A DNA stretch of 64,000 nucleotides, taken from contig NZ_LT629735.1 in NCBI RefSeq assembly GCF_900104925.1, forward strand, positions 2,264,291 to 2,328,290. Reading direction: 5' to 3'. The DNA is from Opitutus sp. GAS368 (GTDB taxonomy: Bacteria > Verrucomicrobiota > Verrucomicrobiia > Opitutales > Opitutaceae). The notes beneath the pieces were generated by a model. That model did not search any database. It saw only the letters and a list, made by a program, of their open reading frames with translations, and was not told the origin of the DNA. A program made the position numbers and the translations under genes. Of this stretch, positions 8,575-16,735 are shown piece by piece; position 1 is the stretch's first letter; each line of letters starts with the position of its first letter.

Positions 8575-9486
8575 CTAGCGGGATGCCGGCGCCGCCTCCG
8601 GGTTGAGCGGCAGGAAGTTGAACCAGAGGAACGGATGGGCGCGGACCAGGGTCTCCAGCTGGTCCAGCACGCCCTGGAAATGTTGGCGGGCCGCCTGCGT
8701 GTTCGCGGCGCGGCCCGCGGCCGGGTCCGGGATGAATACCGGCGAGGCGTGCACGTGCAGTTCGTCCTTTCCGGCCGCGGGGAGGGCGATGCAAAACGCC
8801 ACCGGCCGGTCGAACAGCATCGCCAGGAGGTAGATGTTAAAGGGGAAGCGGCGCCGGGTGCCCAGGAAATGGAAGGGCTCGGAGCGGGCGCTGAAGTCGA
8901 GCCGGTCGCACTTCAGCGCGAGGGATTCACCGGCCTCGAGGGCGGCCTTCAGCGCGAAGAGCATGTTGGCGGGGTCGTTGACCCAAAGGAAGGACACCTT
9001 GCCGGAAAACCTCCGGCCGAGCCGTTGGGTGTCGCCGGAGTTGCCCACCCGCATCCGGAGGATGGAAACGCGCCGGCCATGCTCGGCGAGCAGGTAACCG
9101 AGGAGATCGGAGCCGCCGAAATGAAAGGCGCCGAAGAGCGCCGGCCGGGGGGAATCCAGCAGCGCTTCGAACTCCACCTTGTTCCCGGGCGCCAGGACAC
9201 AAAGCACCGGGACCCCGCGGCCGGCGCGGAGATTGAGCAGGAGGGCCTCCGCGAAAGCGAAAAAATGCCGCCACCCTTCGCGGAGCGTCGCGGGCCGGCC
9301 GAGCACGACGGCGAGGTAGGCGCGCGAATGCGCGCGCTGCACCGGCAGGCAGGCGAGCGCCACCCACGTGCCGGCCATCAGCACCGGCCGGAAAACCCAG
9401 CGGGGCCACCAGCGCTCCGCCCACAGCAGAAAACCGTAGCCCCAGCTCGGGCCCGGATTGCGGGGAGGTTGAGCCGGCGGGTTCAT
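8575..9486 (-). CDS. LpxL/HtrB-like lipid acyltransferase
   Basis: A 303-residue protein of the LpxL/HtrB lauroyl-acyltransferase type, with an N-terminal membrane segment, GAFHFGGSDLLG (the expected HX4D-like region appears as HFGGSD) and the family-like C-terminal HPFLWFNFLPL. The ATG at 9486 overlaps the upstream gene's stop by four bases; a longer upstream reading would run into that gene. Enzymes of this type in aryl-polyene clusters are believed to acylate the glycolipid carrier. General function is fairly sure, substrate unknown. Confidence 0.75.
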   Translation of the reverse strand: MNPPAQPPRNPGPSWGYGFLLWAERWWPRWVFRPVLMAGTWVALACLPVQRAHSRAYLAVVLGRPATLREGWRHFFAFAEALLLNLRAGRGVPVLCVLAPGNKVEFEALLDSPRPALFGAFHFGGSDLLGYLLAEHGRRVSILRMRVGNSGDTQRLGRRFSGKVSFLWVNDPANMLFALKAALEAGESLALKCDRLDFSARSEPFHFLGTRRRFPFNIYLLAMLFDRPVAFCIALPAAGKDELHVHASPVFIPDPAAGRAANTQAARQHFQGVLDQLETLVRAHPFLWFNFLPLNPEAAPASR

Positions 9487-10139
9487 CGCCACTCGAGGTT
9501 CCAATCGCCGCCGCCGCCGGACCAGCGCAGCGGCGAGCGGGCGGCCAGGGTCGCCGCGAATTTTTCCAGGGTGGGGCACACGTCGTCGGCGGCCGGCCCG
9601 GGGGTGAAGGCGATGCAGCCCGCCGCGCCGTCCGCGGCGTGGGTCAGGATCGTCGCGAAGGCAAACGAGGTGGCCGAGGCGAAACCGTGCGCCCCCATCC
9701 AGGTGCCGCGCTCCTCGCCGCCGACCAGCGCCACGTGCGCGGCCGGTTCCAGCAGCGCCGTCAGCAGCGCCTGCTCCACGAGCCGCGGGCGCCCCGCGAG
9801 CGGCCAGAGCCGGGCCACGGGCTGGTGGCGGCCGATGAGCACCTGTTGCACGCTGCCGGGATGGATCGATGTCTGGAAGAGCAACGGGCTGGCGGCGGGA
9901 AAACTCCGCAGGAAATCCTCCAGCGCGCGCGTTTCGGCAAATGTCGTGGCCAGCACCACGGCGTCCTCCGGTCCGAGCGCGGTGCCTTCGAGCACGGAGC
10001 CGACCAGCAATCCGAGGTGCGTCATCCGCCGCAGGGCGGTGCGTGGAAACTTGTCCGCCAGCCGGGCGCGTGCGGCGGCCGCGGTTTCCTCCGCGGTGGG
10101 CAGCTCCACGAGCACCTGGTGGAGGAAACGCTCAATCAT
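9483..10139 (-). CDS. beta-ketoacyl-synthase-like chain-length-factor protein
   Basis: A 218-residue protein resembling the short ketosynthase-N-terminal-like protein (Ketoacyl-synt_2 type, ApeC-like) of aryl-polyene clusters. The segment LLFQTSIHPGSVQQ lies where a ketosynthase would have its active-site cysteine, and no cysteine is present, so it is presumably a non-catalytic partner such as a chain-length factor. It overlaps the preceding ketosynthase gene by 8 bp and the following LpxL-like gene by 4 bp, so the three are probably translated together. Confidence 0.65.
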   Translation of the reverse strand: MIERFLHQVLVELPTAEETAAAARARLADKFPRTALRRMTHLGLLVGSVLEGTALGPEDAVVLATTFAETRALEDFLRSFPAASPLLFQTSIHPGSVQQVLIGRHQPVARLWPLAGRPRLVEQALLTALLEPAAHVALVGGEERGTWMGAHGFASATSFAFATILTHAADGAAGCIAFTPGPAADDVCPTLEKFAATLAARSPLRWSGGGGDWNLEWR

Positions 10140-11238
10140 GGGTGAGGAGCATCGCGGCGTGGGCGCCGCCAAACGCGTTGCTGGTGAGGATGGCGCCGTC
10201 GAACCCCGCGCTGGCGAACGGCTCCAGCGCGACGTTGGCGGTGAAGCTTGGCGCCGCGCCGCCGACGGTGCCGGGGATGCGCCCGCCGCGCAGCGCCGCG
10301 AGGGCAAGGGCGAGCTCGACCAGGCCGCAACTTCCGAGCGTGTGGCCGAGGCTGCCCTTCCAGCCGGTGAGCGGGGCGGACGGAAAATGGCGGCCGAACG
10401 CCTCGGCCTCGAGCCGGCCGGCCTCGAGCGTGCCGGTGCCATGGCCCTTCACCCAGACCGACCGGCCCTGCGCGGCGGTGGCGATCGCCCCGGCGCAGGT
10501 GGCGAAGCCGGCCCCATCCGGCTGGTTGGCGGTGAAATGGAACATCTCGTTGTGCAGCGCGTGCGCGGCGAGGCGGAACGGCGCGGCGTCGCGCGTGAGC
10601 ACGGCAAAGGCGGCGCCGTCGCCGAGGCCGATCGAGCCCGTTTCCCGCCGCGCATAGGGCGCCGGGAAACCGCCGTTCAGGATCTTCAGGCTGTGGAAGC
10701 CGCCGGCGACAAACGGACTGACGAAATCGAAGGAGAAAACCAGCACCCGGTCGGCGAGTCCCGCGTGCAGCAGGCGCGCGGCGTGGGCGAGGCCCAGGTG
10801 GGCGGTGACGCAGGCATGCGAGAACACGTGGACGTGTTCGCCCCAGCCGAATTCCGTGCGGAGCAAGTCGACCGCGGCGAAGGGCGTGCCGTGGGCGAGG
10901 TGGCGCGGGTCGGCGTCGCGGCTGAACGCGTAGAGGCTGCCGACACCGAAGTTGCTGCTCGTGACGATGACCGGTGAGCGCGCCGAGCCCCAGGCGGCCG
11001 CGGGGATGCCGGCGGCCATCCGCCGCAGGCCGGGCAGCCAGCGGGGCGGCAGCGTCTCATCCATCGGTCCCGTCAACGCCAACGGCACCAGGTCGCCGCC
11101 GTCGCGCCCGAGCACGGGCGTGAGCTCGAGGGCGCACCGGCCGGCCAGCAGGGCGGTGGCCGTGGCGGCGGCGTCGCCGAACGGCGTGAGACAGTCGCAA
11201 GCCGCGAGACCGACGGGCAGCTGATCGGCGGGGGACAT
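10132..11238 (-). CDS. beta-ketoacyl-ACP synthase (aryl-polyene type)
   Basis: A 368-residue condensing enzyme with an apparently complete Cys-His-His triad: Cys143 in SHACVTAHLG, His266 in KGHGTGT and His299 in GSLGHTLGSCG. It is shorter than FabF, in line with the divergent ketosynthases of aryl-polyene clusters. It follows the small ACP gene by 9 bp and overlaps the chain-length-factor-like gene by 8 bp, so the two products may form a heterodimer. Confidence 0.85.
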   Translation of the reverse strand: MSPADQLPVGLAACDCLTPFGDAAATATALLAGRCALELTPVLGRDGGDLVPLALTGPMDETLPPRWLPGLRRMAAGIPAAAWGSARSPVIVTSSNFGVGSLYAFSRDADPRHLAHGTPFAAVDLLRTEFGWGEHVHVFSHACVTAHLGLAHAARLLHAGLADRVLVFSFDFVSPFVAGGFHSLKILNGGFPAPYARRETGSIGLGDGAAFAVLTRDAAPFRLAAHALHNEMFHFTANQPDGAGFATCAGAIATAAQGRSVWVKGHGTGTLEAGRLEAEAFGRHFPSAPLTGWKGSLGHTLGSCGLVELALALAALRGGRIPGTVGGAAPSFTANVALEPFASAGFDGAILTSNAFGGAHAAMLLTHD

Positions 11239-11247
11239 GGGGCGGAT

Positions 11248-11514
11248 TCAGGCGGCGGCCGCGTGCGCGCGGACATAGGTCGCGAGGGTGCCCACGGTGG
11301 CCAGCGCCCGGCGCGACTCCTCGCTGTTGCCGATCTTGACGCCGTATTCCTTCTCGATCGCGAGCACAAGCTCGAGGGCGTCGAGCGAGTCGAGGCCGAA
11401 CTGCGCCGAGCCGATGAGCGGCTCGTCATCGGGGATGTCCCCGGGGCCGACGCCGTCGAGCCTGAGCGAGGCGATGATCAGGGTCTTGAGGTGGAGGGTG
11501 AGGGAGTCGGTCAT
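11248..11514 (-). CDS. acyl carrier protein
   Basis: An 88-residue acidic carrier protein. The phosphopantetheine attachment serine is in FGLDSLDALELV and is followed by the usual EKEYGVKI helix. It starts at the ATG at 11514, 7 bp after the larger ketosynthase gene. It is one of two carriers in the cluster, matching the paired ACPs of aryl-polyene systems. Confidence 0.9.
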   Translation of the reverse strand: MTDSLTLHLKTLIIASLRLDGVGPGDIPDDEPLIGSAQFGLDSLDALELVLAIEKEYGVKIGNSEESRRALATVGTLATYVRAHAAAA

Positions 11515-11521
11515 GGGAAAG

Positions 11522-12787
11522 TCAGGCCGGGCGGCGGAGGAGGTGGCAGACATTGCTGCCGCCAAACCCGCTGCTGTTGTTGAGCACGAGGCCCGGCGCC
11601 TCGGCGAGGGTGGTGCGGGGCAGGTCGAGCCCGGCGCAGACGGGATCGGGATCCGTGAGATGCGCGGCCCCGGGAATGAAACCGCCCTCGATGGCGAGGG
11701 CGCAGAAGCCCGCTTCCATCACGCCGGCGAGGGACAGGCCGTGGCCGGTCAGCGCCTTGGTGCTGCTGACCCGCGGCCTGGCGCCCCCGGCGGTGAACAC
11801 CGCGTGCAGGGCGAGCGCCTCGGAGCGGTCGCCCGCGATGGTGGAGGTGGCATGGGCGTTGACGTAGCCGATGTCGGCGGCGTTCACGCGGGCGTCGGCG
11901 AGGGCGCGCTGCATGGCGCGGCGCAGACCCGCGCCCTCGGGATGCGAGACGGCCACGCTGTGACCATCGCCCGCCTGGCCCCAGCCGATGAGCTCGGCGT
12001 AGATGTGCGCGCCGCGACGGCGGGCCAGCGCGGCGTCCTCGACGATGAGGGCGACCGCGCCGCCGGTGCCGACAAAACCGTCCCGCGAGCGGTCAAAGGG
12101 GCGCGAGGCCGTGGCCGGGTCCGGATTGGAGGAAAGCGCGCGCAGGCTGGCGAACGAAACGATGCTCTCCGCCGTCAGGTCCTCCGCCCCGACGACCAGC
12201 ATCCGCTGCTGCCGGCCGAGGCGGATTTCGTCCATGGCGTGGCCGAGGGCGTGGCTCGACGAGGCGCAGGCGGAGACAAAGCCGCAGACCGCGCCGGTGA
12301 TCCGGTAATGGGCCGCGAGGTTGAAGTTCAGGGTGCCGGCGATGGACGAGACGATGCCCATCGGGTTGCCGCGCTCGCCGCGGGTCTCGTGCAGCTGGTT
12401 GAGGAAGCTGTGGAGCATGAACGGCGAGCCGGCGGAGGCGCAGAACAGGCCGGTCGTGCCGTCGCCCAGTTCGGCCGCGCCGAGCCCGGCGTCGGCGAGG
12501 GCCTGTTGCAGCGCGCAGACCGCATAGACGCCATGCGGGGCGAGCCCGCGAAGCAGCTCGCGATCAACGGCGAACTGCTCCGGCCAGCCCCAGTCGCGCC
12601 AGTTGGCGGTCGGAAAGGAGAAGCCCTTGACCGTGCCGGCGACCTTGACGGGCAGGGCGGGGTTGCCGAGGAACTCGACCGGTGCAAAACCGTGGCGCAG
12701 TTCGCACAGGCTGCGCTGCACGGCGAGCCGGTCCTGCCCGATGCTGGTGATGAAACCCAGCCCGGTGATGACGGGAAGCGGCGGCAT
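11522..12787 (-). CDS. beta-ketoacyl-ACP synthase II (FabF-like)
   Basis: A 421-residue KAS-II-type condensing enzyme with Cys174 in VSACASSSHALG, His312 in NAHATST and His349 in KALTGHGLSLAG, plus the C-terminal NNSSGFGGSN. All catalytic residues are present. It is probably the main chain-elongating ketosynthase of the pathway. The start at 12787 lies 10 bp after the long ACP gene. Confidence 0.9.
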   Translation of the reverse strand: MPPLPVITGLGFITSIGQDRLAVQRSLCELRHGFAPVEFLGNPALPVKVAGTVKGFSFPTANWRDWGWPEQFAVDRELLRGLAPHGVYAVCALQQALADAGLGAAELGDGTTGLFCASAGSPFMLHSFLNQLHETRGERGNPMGIVSSIAGTLNFNLAAHYRITGAVCGFVSACASSSHALGHAMDEIRLGRQQRMLVVGAEDLTAESIVSFASLRALSSNPDPATASRPFDRSRDGFVGTGGAVALIVEDAALARRRGAHIYAELIGWGQAGDGHSVAVSHPEGAGLRRAMQRALADARVNAADIGYVNAHATSTIAGDRSEALALHAVFTAGGARPRVSSTKALTGHGLSLAGVMEAGFCALAIEGGFIPGAAHLTDPDPVCAGLDLPRTTLAEAPGLVLNNSSGFGGSNVCHLLRRPA

Positions 12788-12797
12788 AAGGGCCGGC

Positions 12798-13184
12798 TCA
12801 GCGCGCCGGGAGGATCGAGACCTTGTCGTGGATGAAGCCGCGCAGGTCATCCAGCGTGCGCACCCGGATGATTTCCTCGTTGGTGATGGTGATGCCGAAC
12901 AGATCCTCGGTGAAAAACACCACCTCCGTGAGGGCGAGGGAGTCAAAGCCCAGGTCGTCGATCAGCCGGGTGCCGCCGGGCAGCTCCGCGAGCGGTCGCG
13001 CGGGAGTCTTGGGAATGAAGTCTTCCAGGATGGCAAGCAGGACGGGGTCCAGCGCCGCCGGGTCGCCGATAACCTGAAACCGGGCGAAGGCGGCCCGGGC
13101 CGCCGCCGGCAGGTGACGAATGCTTTCATACTGATAATTCGGGGCGACGGGGGAAACGCTGGCGGCGGTGGCGGATGAGTTCAT
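12798..13184 (-). CDS. acyl carrier protein with N-terminal extension
   Basis: A 128-residue protein whose residues about 45-128 form an ACP with the Ppant serine in LGFDSLALTEVVFF. The preceding ~45 residues are not part of a normal ACP and include ESIRHLPAAARAAFARF, possibly a docking helix. It is the first enzyme-pathway gene after the sigma factor. The ATG at 13184 is the only good start; a shorter start would leave an ordinary ACP. Confidence 0.85.
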   Translation of the reverse strand: MNSSATAASVSPVAPNYQYESIRHLPAAARAAFARFQVIGDPAALDPVLLAILEDFIPKTPARPLAELPGGTRLIDDLGFDSLALTEVVFFTEDLFGITITNEEIIRVRTLDDLRGFIHDKVSILPAR

Positions 13185-13263
13185 GGGTAATGCGGGTCAG
13201 GCTTTCACGGCGAGGGAGGGCGGAACCGGCCGGGCGCGACGTGGAGCCGGGGCGCCAAGAGGC

Positions 13264-14004
13264 TCACGCGCAGGAGACCTGCAGAAGTCCGGCGGACCGG
13301 ACGGGCTCGAAGCAGGTGAACGGCGTGTCGGTGGGGAAGGAGTCCGGGTAGGATTTGCCCACCAGCAGGCGCAGGCTGGTGCGCGCCCGGGCGATGCGGC
13401 TCTTGGCGGTGCCGACGCGGATGCCGAGGGTCCGGCTGATGTGGCCGTAGGTATGCTGCTGCACATTGCGCAGGGTGAGGATCTCGCGTTGGCCGGCGGG
13501 CAGCTGGTCCATGCAGCCGGTGACGATCGCGGCAAACTCGCTCGTCGCGGCCGCGTGCACCGGGCTGGGCGCGTCGCTGGCGACGAGGTCGGCAAAGCTG
13601 GCGTCGTTGCCCTCGCTGAAGGCCGCATCGAGCGGCAGGGTCGCATGGCGGCGGCGGCGGAAGTAATACCAGTAGCGGTTGCGGGAGAGATTGAGGGCGA
13701 TGCGGTAGAGCCAGGCGGCGAGGGAGGAATCGCCGCGGAACTTCGCGAGGCCGCGATGCGCGCGGATGAAGGTGTCCTGCGCGATTTCCTCGGCGTCGGC
13801 GCGGTTCCGCAAAAGCCCCAGCGCCGCCTGCAGCATCCGGGCGCGGTAGCGGGTGACGATCTCCACGAAGGCGGCCTCGTCGCCGGCGTTGAACCGCTGC
13901 ACCAGGGTGGCGTCATGCTGCGCCTCCTGGCGGGACAGCGCCGAGCGGGCGGCCCGATCGGTGGACGAAGGGACGAAGGCGGGGGAGTGATTCTGTGCAA
14001 CCAT
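13264..14004 (-). CDS. ECF-type RNA polymerase sigma-70 factor
   Basis: A 246-residue sigma factor with region 2 (VQRFNAGDEAAFVEIV, then RNRADAEEIAQDTFIRAHRG) and region 4 (LPAGQREILTLRNVQQHTYG followed by VGTAKSRIARAR). Regions 1.1 and 3 are absent, as in extracytoplasmic-function sigma factors. It has a ~30-residue N-terminal lead and a ~25-residue C-terminal tail. No anti-sigma gene is adjacent, which is unusual. It sits 79 bp upstream of the first ACP gene, so it may control or simply precede the pigment-type operon. Confidence 0.9.
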   Translation of the reverse strand: MVAQNHSPAFVPSSTDRAARSALSRQEAQHDATLVQRFNAGDEAAFVEIVTRYRARMLQAALGLLRNRADAEEIAQDTFIRAHRGLAKFRGDSSLAAWLYRIALNLSRNRYWYYFRRRRHATLPLDAAFSEGNDASFADLVASDAPSPVHAAATSEFAAIVTGCMDQLPAGQREILTLRNVQQHTYGHISRTLGIRVGTAKSRIARARTSLRLLVGKSYPDSFPTDTPFTCFEPVRSAGLLQVSCA

Positions 14005-14052
14005 GCCGCCCAGACTACCGGCTAAGAGGCGCGGACGTAATGGGGTGTTATG

Positions 14053-14078
14053 CTGACGGGCCCCGCCGGGGCGGGTTC
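14053..14078 (-). promoter_or_regulatory. candidate ECF-type promoter for the sigma gene
   Basis: Read on the minus strand, GAACCC (14078-14073) and CGTCAG (14058-14053) are separated by 14 bases. This resembles the GAAC...CGTC pattern of ECF-sigma promoters and lies about 50 bp upstream of the sigma gene. The -35 part overlaps the stop codon of the cardiolipin synthase gene. The spacer is itself a GC palindrome that could instead act as a terminator. Confidence 0.35.
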
Positions 14079-15504
14079 ACAGCATGGGCGACAGGGGCCG
14101 GAGCGCGGCTTCGACAAGTTTCCGCCGGAACGGCCGGCGGGAAAATGCCGCCGGATCGATCTCGTGGCTGAGCGCGAAGTCCTGTTCGAACAAACGGGTG
14201 AGCCCGGCATTGTGCTCGGGCGAATGCAGCAGGAGGTTGAGCTCGAAGTTCAGCCGCATCGAGCGGTAGTCGAGGTTGGCCGAGCCGATCATCGTCCATT
14301 GGGCGTCGGCCAGCGCGAGCTTCGCATGATGGATGCCGGCGCTGTATTCGAAGATGTGCACGCCGGCGGCGAGCAGCTCATCATAATAGGCGTGGGCGAC
14401 CGGCCCGAGCCAGGGATGGTCGCTCTTCGCCGAGACCAGCAGCCGCACATCAACCCCGCGGCTGGCGGCCAGCTCCAGGGCGGTGAGCACGGTGTCATCG
14501 GGCACGAAGTAGCCGGTGGCGATCCAGACGCGGTCGCTGGCCTCGTTCAGGAGACTGACGATGGACTTGCCGATGGGTTCGTTCCGTCGGTCGGGGCCGC
14601 CTAGGACGATGTGCACGAGGTGCCGGGGCGGCGGTTCAGGCTGGACCGGAAAGAAAACCGCCTCGGAGATTTTCTCGCCCGTGGCAAAAAACCAGTCATC
14701 GGCGAACACCTCCTGCAATTCCGCCGCGACCGAGCCGGTGGTCTCCACCTGCACGTCGCGCCAGTGCTCGGGCGATTCCGCTCCCGCCTCCTGTTCGCGC
14801 CCGATGTTCATGCCGCCGACGAAGGCCACGCGGCCGTCGATGATCTGCAGCTTGCGGTGGTTGCGCAGGTTCATGAAGAAACGCAACCGGCGGGGATCCA
14901 GGCTCTGGAACCAGGAGAAATGGCCGCCGGCTTCCCGGTAGCCGGCCAGCTGCGCCGCGGTCAGGCCATGCGAGCCCACGCCGTCGAGGAGCAGGCGCAC
15001 GATGACGCCGCGCCGGGCGGCCGCGGTCAGCAGGCCAAGGAACCGCGCGCCGGTTTCATCATCCTGCCAGATATAAAACTCCAGGTGAATGTGATGGACC
15101 GCCTCCCGGATCCGCTGCTCCAGCGCCGGATAGAATTCCTCCGCGTTGCGCAGGAGCCGGAGCCGGTTCGTGGAGCTGACGGGCAGCTGGTTGATGCGGG
15201 ACAGCAATTGCAGGAACTGGCGGTCACGGCGCGGCAGGACCTGCAGGAGCCGCCGGGTGGCCTCGTCCGTGGTGCCGGCGGGCGGCGGCTGGCGCGAGGT
15301 TCGCGCCGAGAAAAGATTCCGCCGCTTGAGCCGGAGCCGCTTGAGGCGGTCGGTGCCGATGAGAAAATAGGCGGCCGCACCCAGCAGCGGAATAAACAGG
15401 ATGGCCCACAGCCAGGCTAGCGTCGCCGCCGGCCGCTTCTTGAGCAAAAGGAGGTGGGGGATGAAGGCCCAGCTCGCGAGGTAACAAAGCAGCAGGATTT
15501 TCAT
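14077..15504 (-). CDS. cls: cardiolipin synthase (PLD family)
   Basis: A 475-residue protein with two N-terminal membrane helices (PLDc_N region, residues 1-50) and two PLD catalytic motifs: HRKLQIIDGRVAFVGGMNIG and HHAKLALADAQWTMIGSANL. Length and layout match bacterial cardiolipin synthases, which join two phosphatidylglycerols at the inner membrane. It is followed by the ECF sigma gene and preceded by the YqjK-like gene with a 30-bp gap. Confidence 0.9.
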   Translation of the reverse strand: MKILLLCYLASWAFIPHLLLLKKRPAATLAWLWAILFIPLLGAAAYFLIGTDRLKRLRLKRRNLFSARTSRQPPPAGTTDEATRRLLQVLPRRDRQFLQLLSRINQLPVSSTNRLRLLRNAEEFYPALEQRIREAVHHIHLEFYIWQDDETGARFLGLLTAAARRGVIVRLLLDGVGSHGLTAAQLAGYREAGGHFSWFQSLDPRRLRFFMNLRNHRKLQIIDGRVAFVGGMNIGREQEAGAESPEHWRDVQVETTGSVAAELQEVFADDWFFATGEKISEAVFFPVQPEPPPRHLVHIVLGGPDRRNEPIGKSIVSLLNEASDRVWIATGYFVPDDTVLTALELAASRGVDVRLLVSAKSDHPWLGPVAHAYYDELLAAGVHIFEYSAGIHHAKLALADAQWTMIGSANLDYRSMRLNFELNLLLHSPEHNAGLTRLFEQDFALSHEIDPAAFSRRPFRRKLVEAALRPLSPML

Positions 15505-15534
15505 GCCAGACGTGCCGGCCGCAGGCCGGCCGGC

Positions 15535-15846
15535 TCAATCACGCGGCGGACGCGCGCCGGCGAGCCCCCGCACGGCGCCGAACAAAACCGGGCCCCAGCG
15601 CAGCAGTGTGCCGAGCAGGCGGGGTTTGGCGGCGGGGGAGCGTTTCAACAGGAAGCCCAGCGGGACGGCGGCGAGCGGGGCGAAGGGCGCGAGCTTCCGC
15701 CCGAGGGCCAGCATCCGCTCCAGCCAGGCCACGGGCGCCAGCACCCGGGCGGCCGCCGCGGCGCACGTGGCGCGCCGGCTGGCGATGCGCCGCCGGAGCG
15801 CGGTCTTGTGGACGGCGAGCCGGATCAGCTCCCGGTGCGAATACAC
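15535..15846 (-). CDS. YqjK-like small basic protein
   Basis: A 103-residue basic protein from a GTG start, with one hydrophobic stretch (FAPLAAVPLGFLLKR). By position it is the third gene of a DUF883 - holin-family - small-basic-protein trio like E. coli yqjD-yqjE-yqjK. Its first codons overlap the end of the holin-family gene by 22 bp. Sequence alone would not identify it, so the assignment relies on context. Confidence 0.55.
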   Translation of the reverse strand: MYSHRELIRLAVHKTALRRRIASRRATCAAAAARVLAPVAWLERMLALGRKLAPFAPLAAVPLGFLLKRSPAAKPRLLGTLLRWGPVLFGAVRGLAGARPPRD

Positions 15847-16214
15847 GAGCGGTCCTCCCCGATTTCCTGCAGCGTCGCCGCGAACGGCTTGGGCTGGCGG
15901 GCGAGGAAGCGGCGGAGCGAGACCACGATGGCCACCAGCGCGCCGGCGTAGAGCAACGCCAGCCCGCCGAGCACGGCGAGGCGGGCGCTTTCCCAGCAGT
16001 AATAAACCAGGGTCAGGCTGGCGAACGTGATCGCCATCATGCCCGAGAAAACGGCCGCGCTGATCCAGACGAAGATCTGGATCAGGCGGAATTTTTCCTC
16101 CTGCAGTTCGACCGAGACCAGCTCAAGGCGGTCCTGCAGCGTGGCGACGAGGGCGTCGCCCAGCGTGCGGAACGAACCGAGCAGGCCCGGTGAAGCCGGG
16201 GATTCTTGTTCCAT
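15825..16214 (-). CDS. YqjE-like phage-holin-superfamily membrane protein
   Basis: A 129-residue protein with an amphipathic N-terminus (LGDALVATLQDRLELVSVELQEEK) and two membrane helices (about residues 45-70 and 77-100). This fits the YqjE / holin-like superfamily often found beside DUF883 proteins. The molecular role is unknown; homologues are linked to stationary-phase envelope or ribosome association. Confidence 0.7.
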   Translation of the reverse strand: MEQESPASPGLLGSFRTLGDALVATLQDRLELVSVELQEEKFRLIQIFVWISAAVFSGMMAITFASLTLVYYCWESARLAVLGGLALLYAGALVAIVVSLRRFLARQPKPFAATLQEIGEDRSCIRTGS

Positions 16215-16228
16215 GGCGACGCGGCTTC

Positions 16229-16546
16229 TTACTGGCTGCGACGGCCGACGAGGACGCCGACCAGCAGGCCGACGCCCGCCGCGATGGCGATCGACTGGTA
16301 GGGATTGGCGCGGATGGTCTCGTCGGTGTATTTCGCGCCGGCGGTGACATTCTTCTTGGCGCTGGCATAGAGGTCGCCGAAGCGTTCCTGCGCGGCGGCG
16401 TAGCGCGTGCGGAGCGCGTTCATGGCGTCGCCGGTGTGCTCGGACACGGCGGACTCCATCATCTTTTCGGCCTCGAGGACGAGCGTGCGGAGATCGTTGA
16501 GCAGGTCGGCGGGGGTCTGGGCATCGGAAGCGTTGCGATTTTTCAT
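16229..16546 (-). CDS. DUF883 (YqjD/ElaB-like) protein
   Basis: A 105-residue helical protein with a single C-terminal membrane segment, ending NPYQSIAIAAGVGLLVGVLVGRR, the hallmark of DUF883/ElaB/YqjD tail-anchored proteins. In E. coli YqjD binds ribosomes at the inner membrane in stationary phase; the same role here is inference. The start at 16546 (MKNRNASDA) is preferred because the longer frame upstream is unlike any protein. Confidence 0.8.
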   Translation of the reverse strand: MKNRNASDAQTPADLLNDLRTLVLEAEKMMESAVSEHTGDAMNALRTRYAAAQERFGDLYASAKKNVTAGAKYTDETIRANPYQSIAIAAGVGLLVGVLVGRRSQ

Positions 16547-16735
16547 AAGGACGTTGGTTTGGATGGGGCCGGCAAGGAGTCTCGGCTGGCGGATTTGCCG
16601 CCGGACATTGCTGCCACCGGCCCGAGCATACCGGCCGGACCGGCTGACCGCTATGGGGTCTTCAAGGCACAGACCGCGCGGCAGGCGTTTGGTGCCGCGG
16701 AAAAACACGGCAAAGCCGCCGCGGCAATGCGGTGT

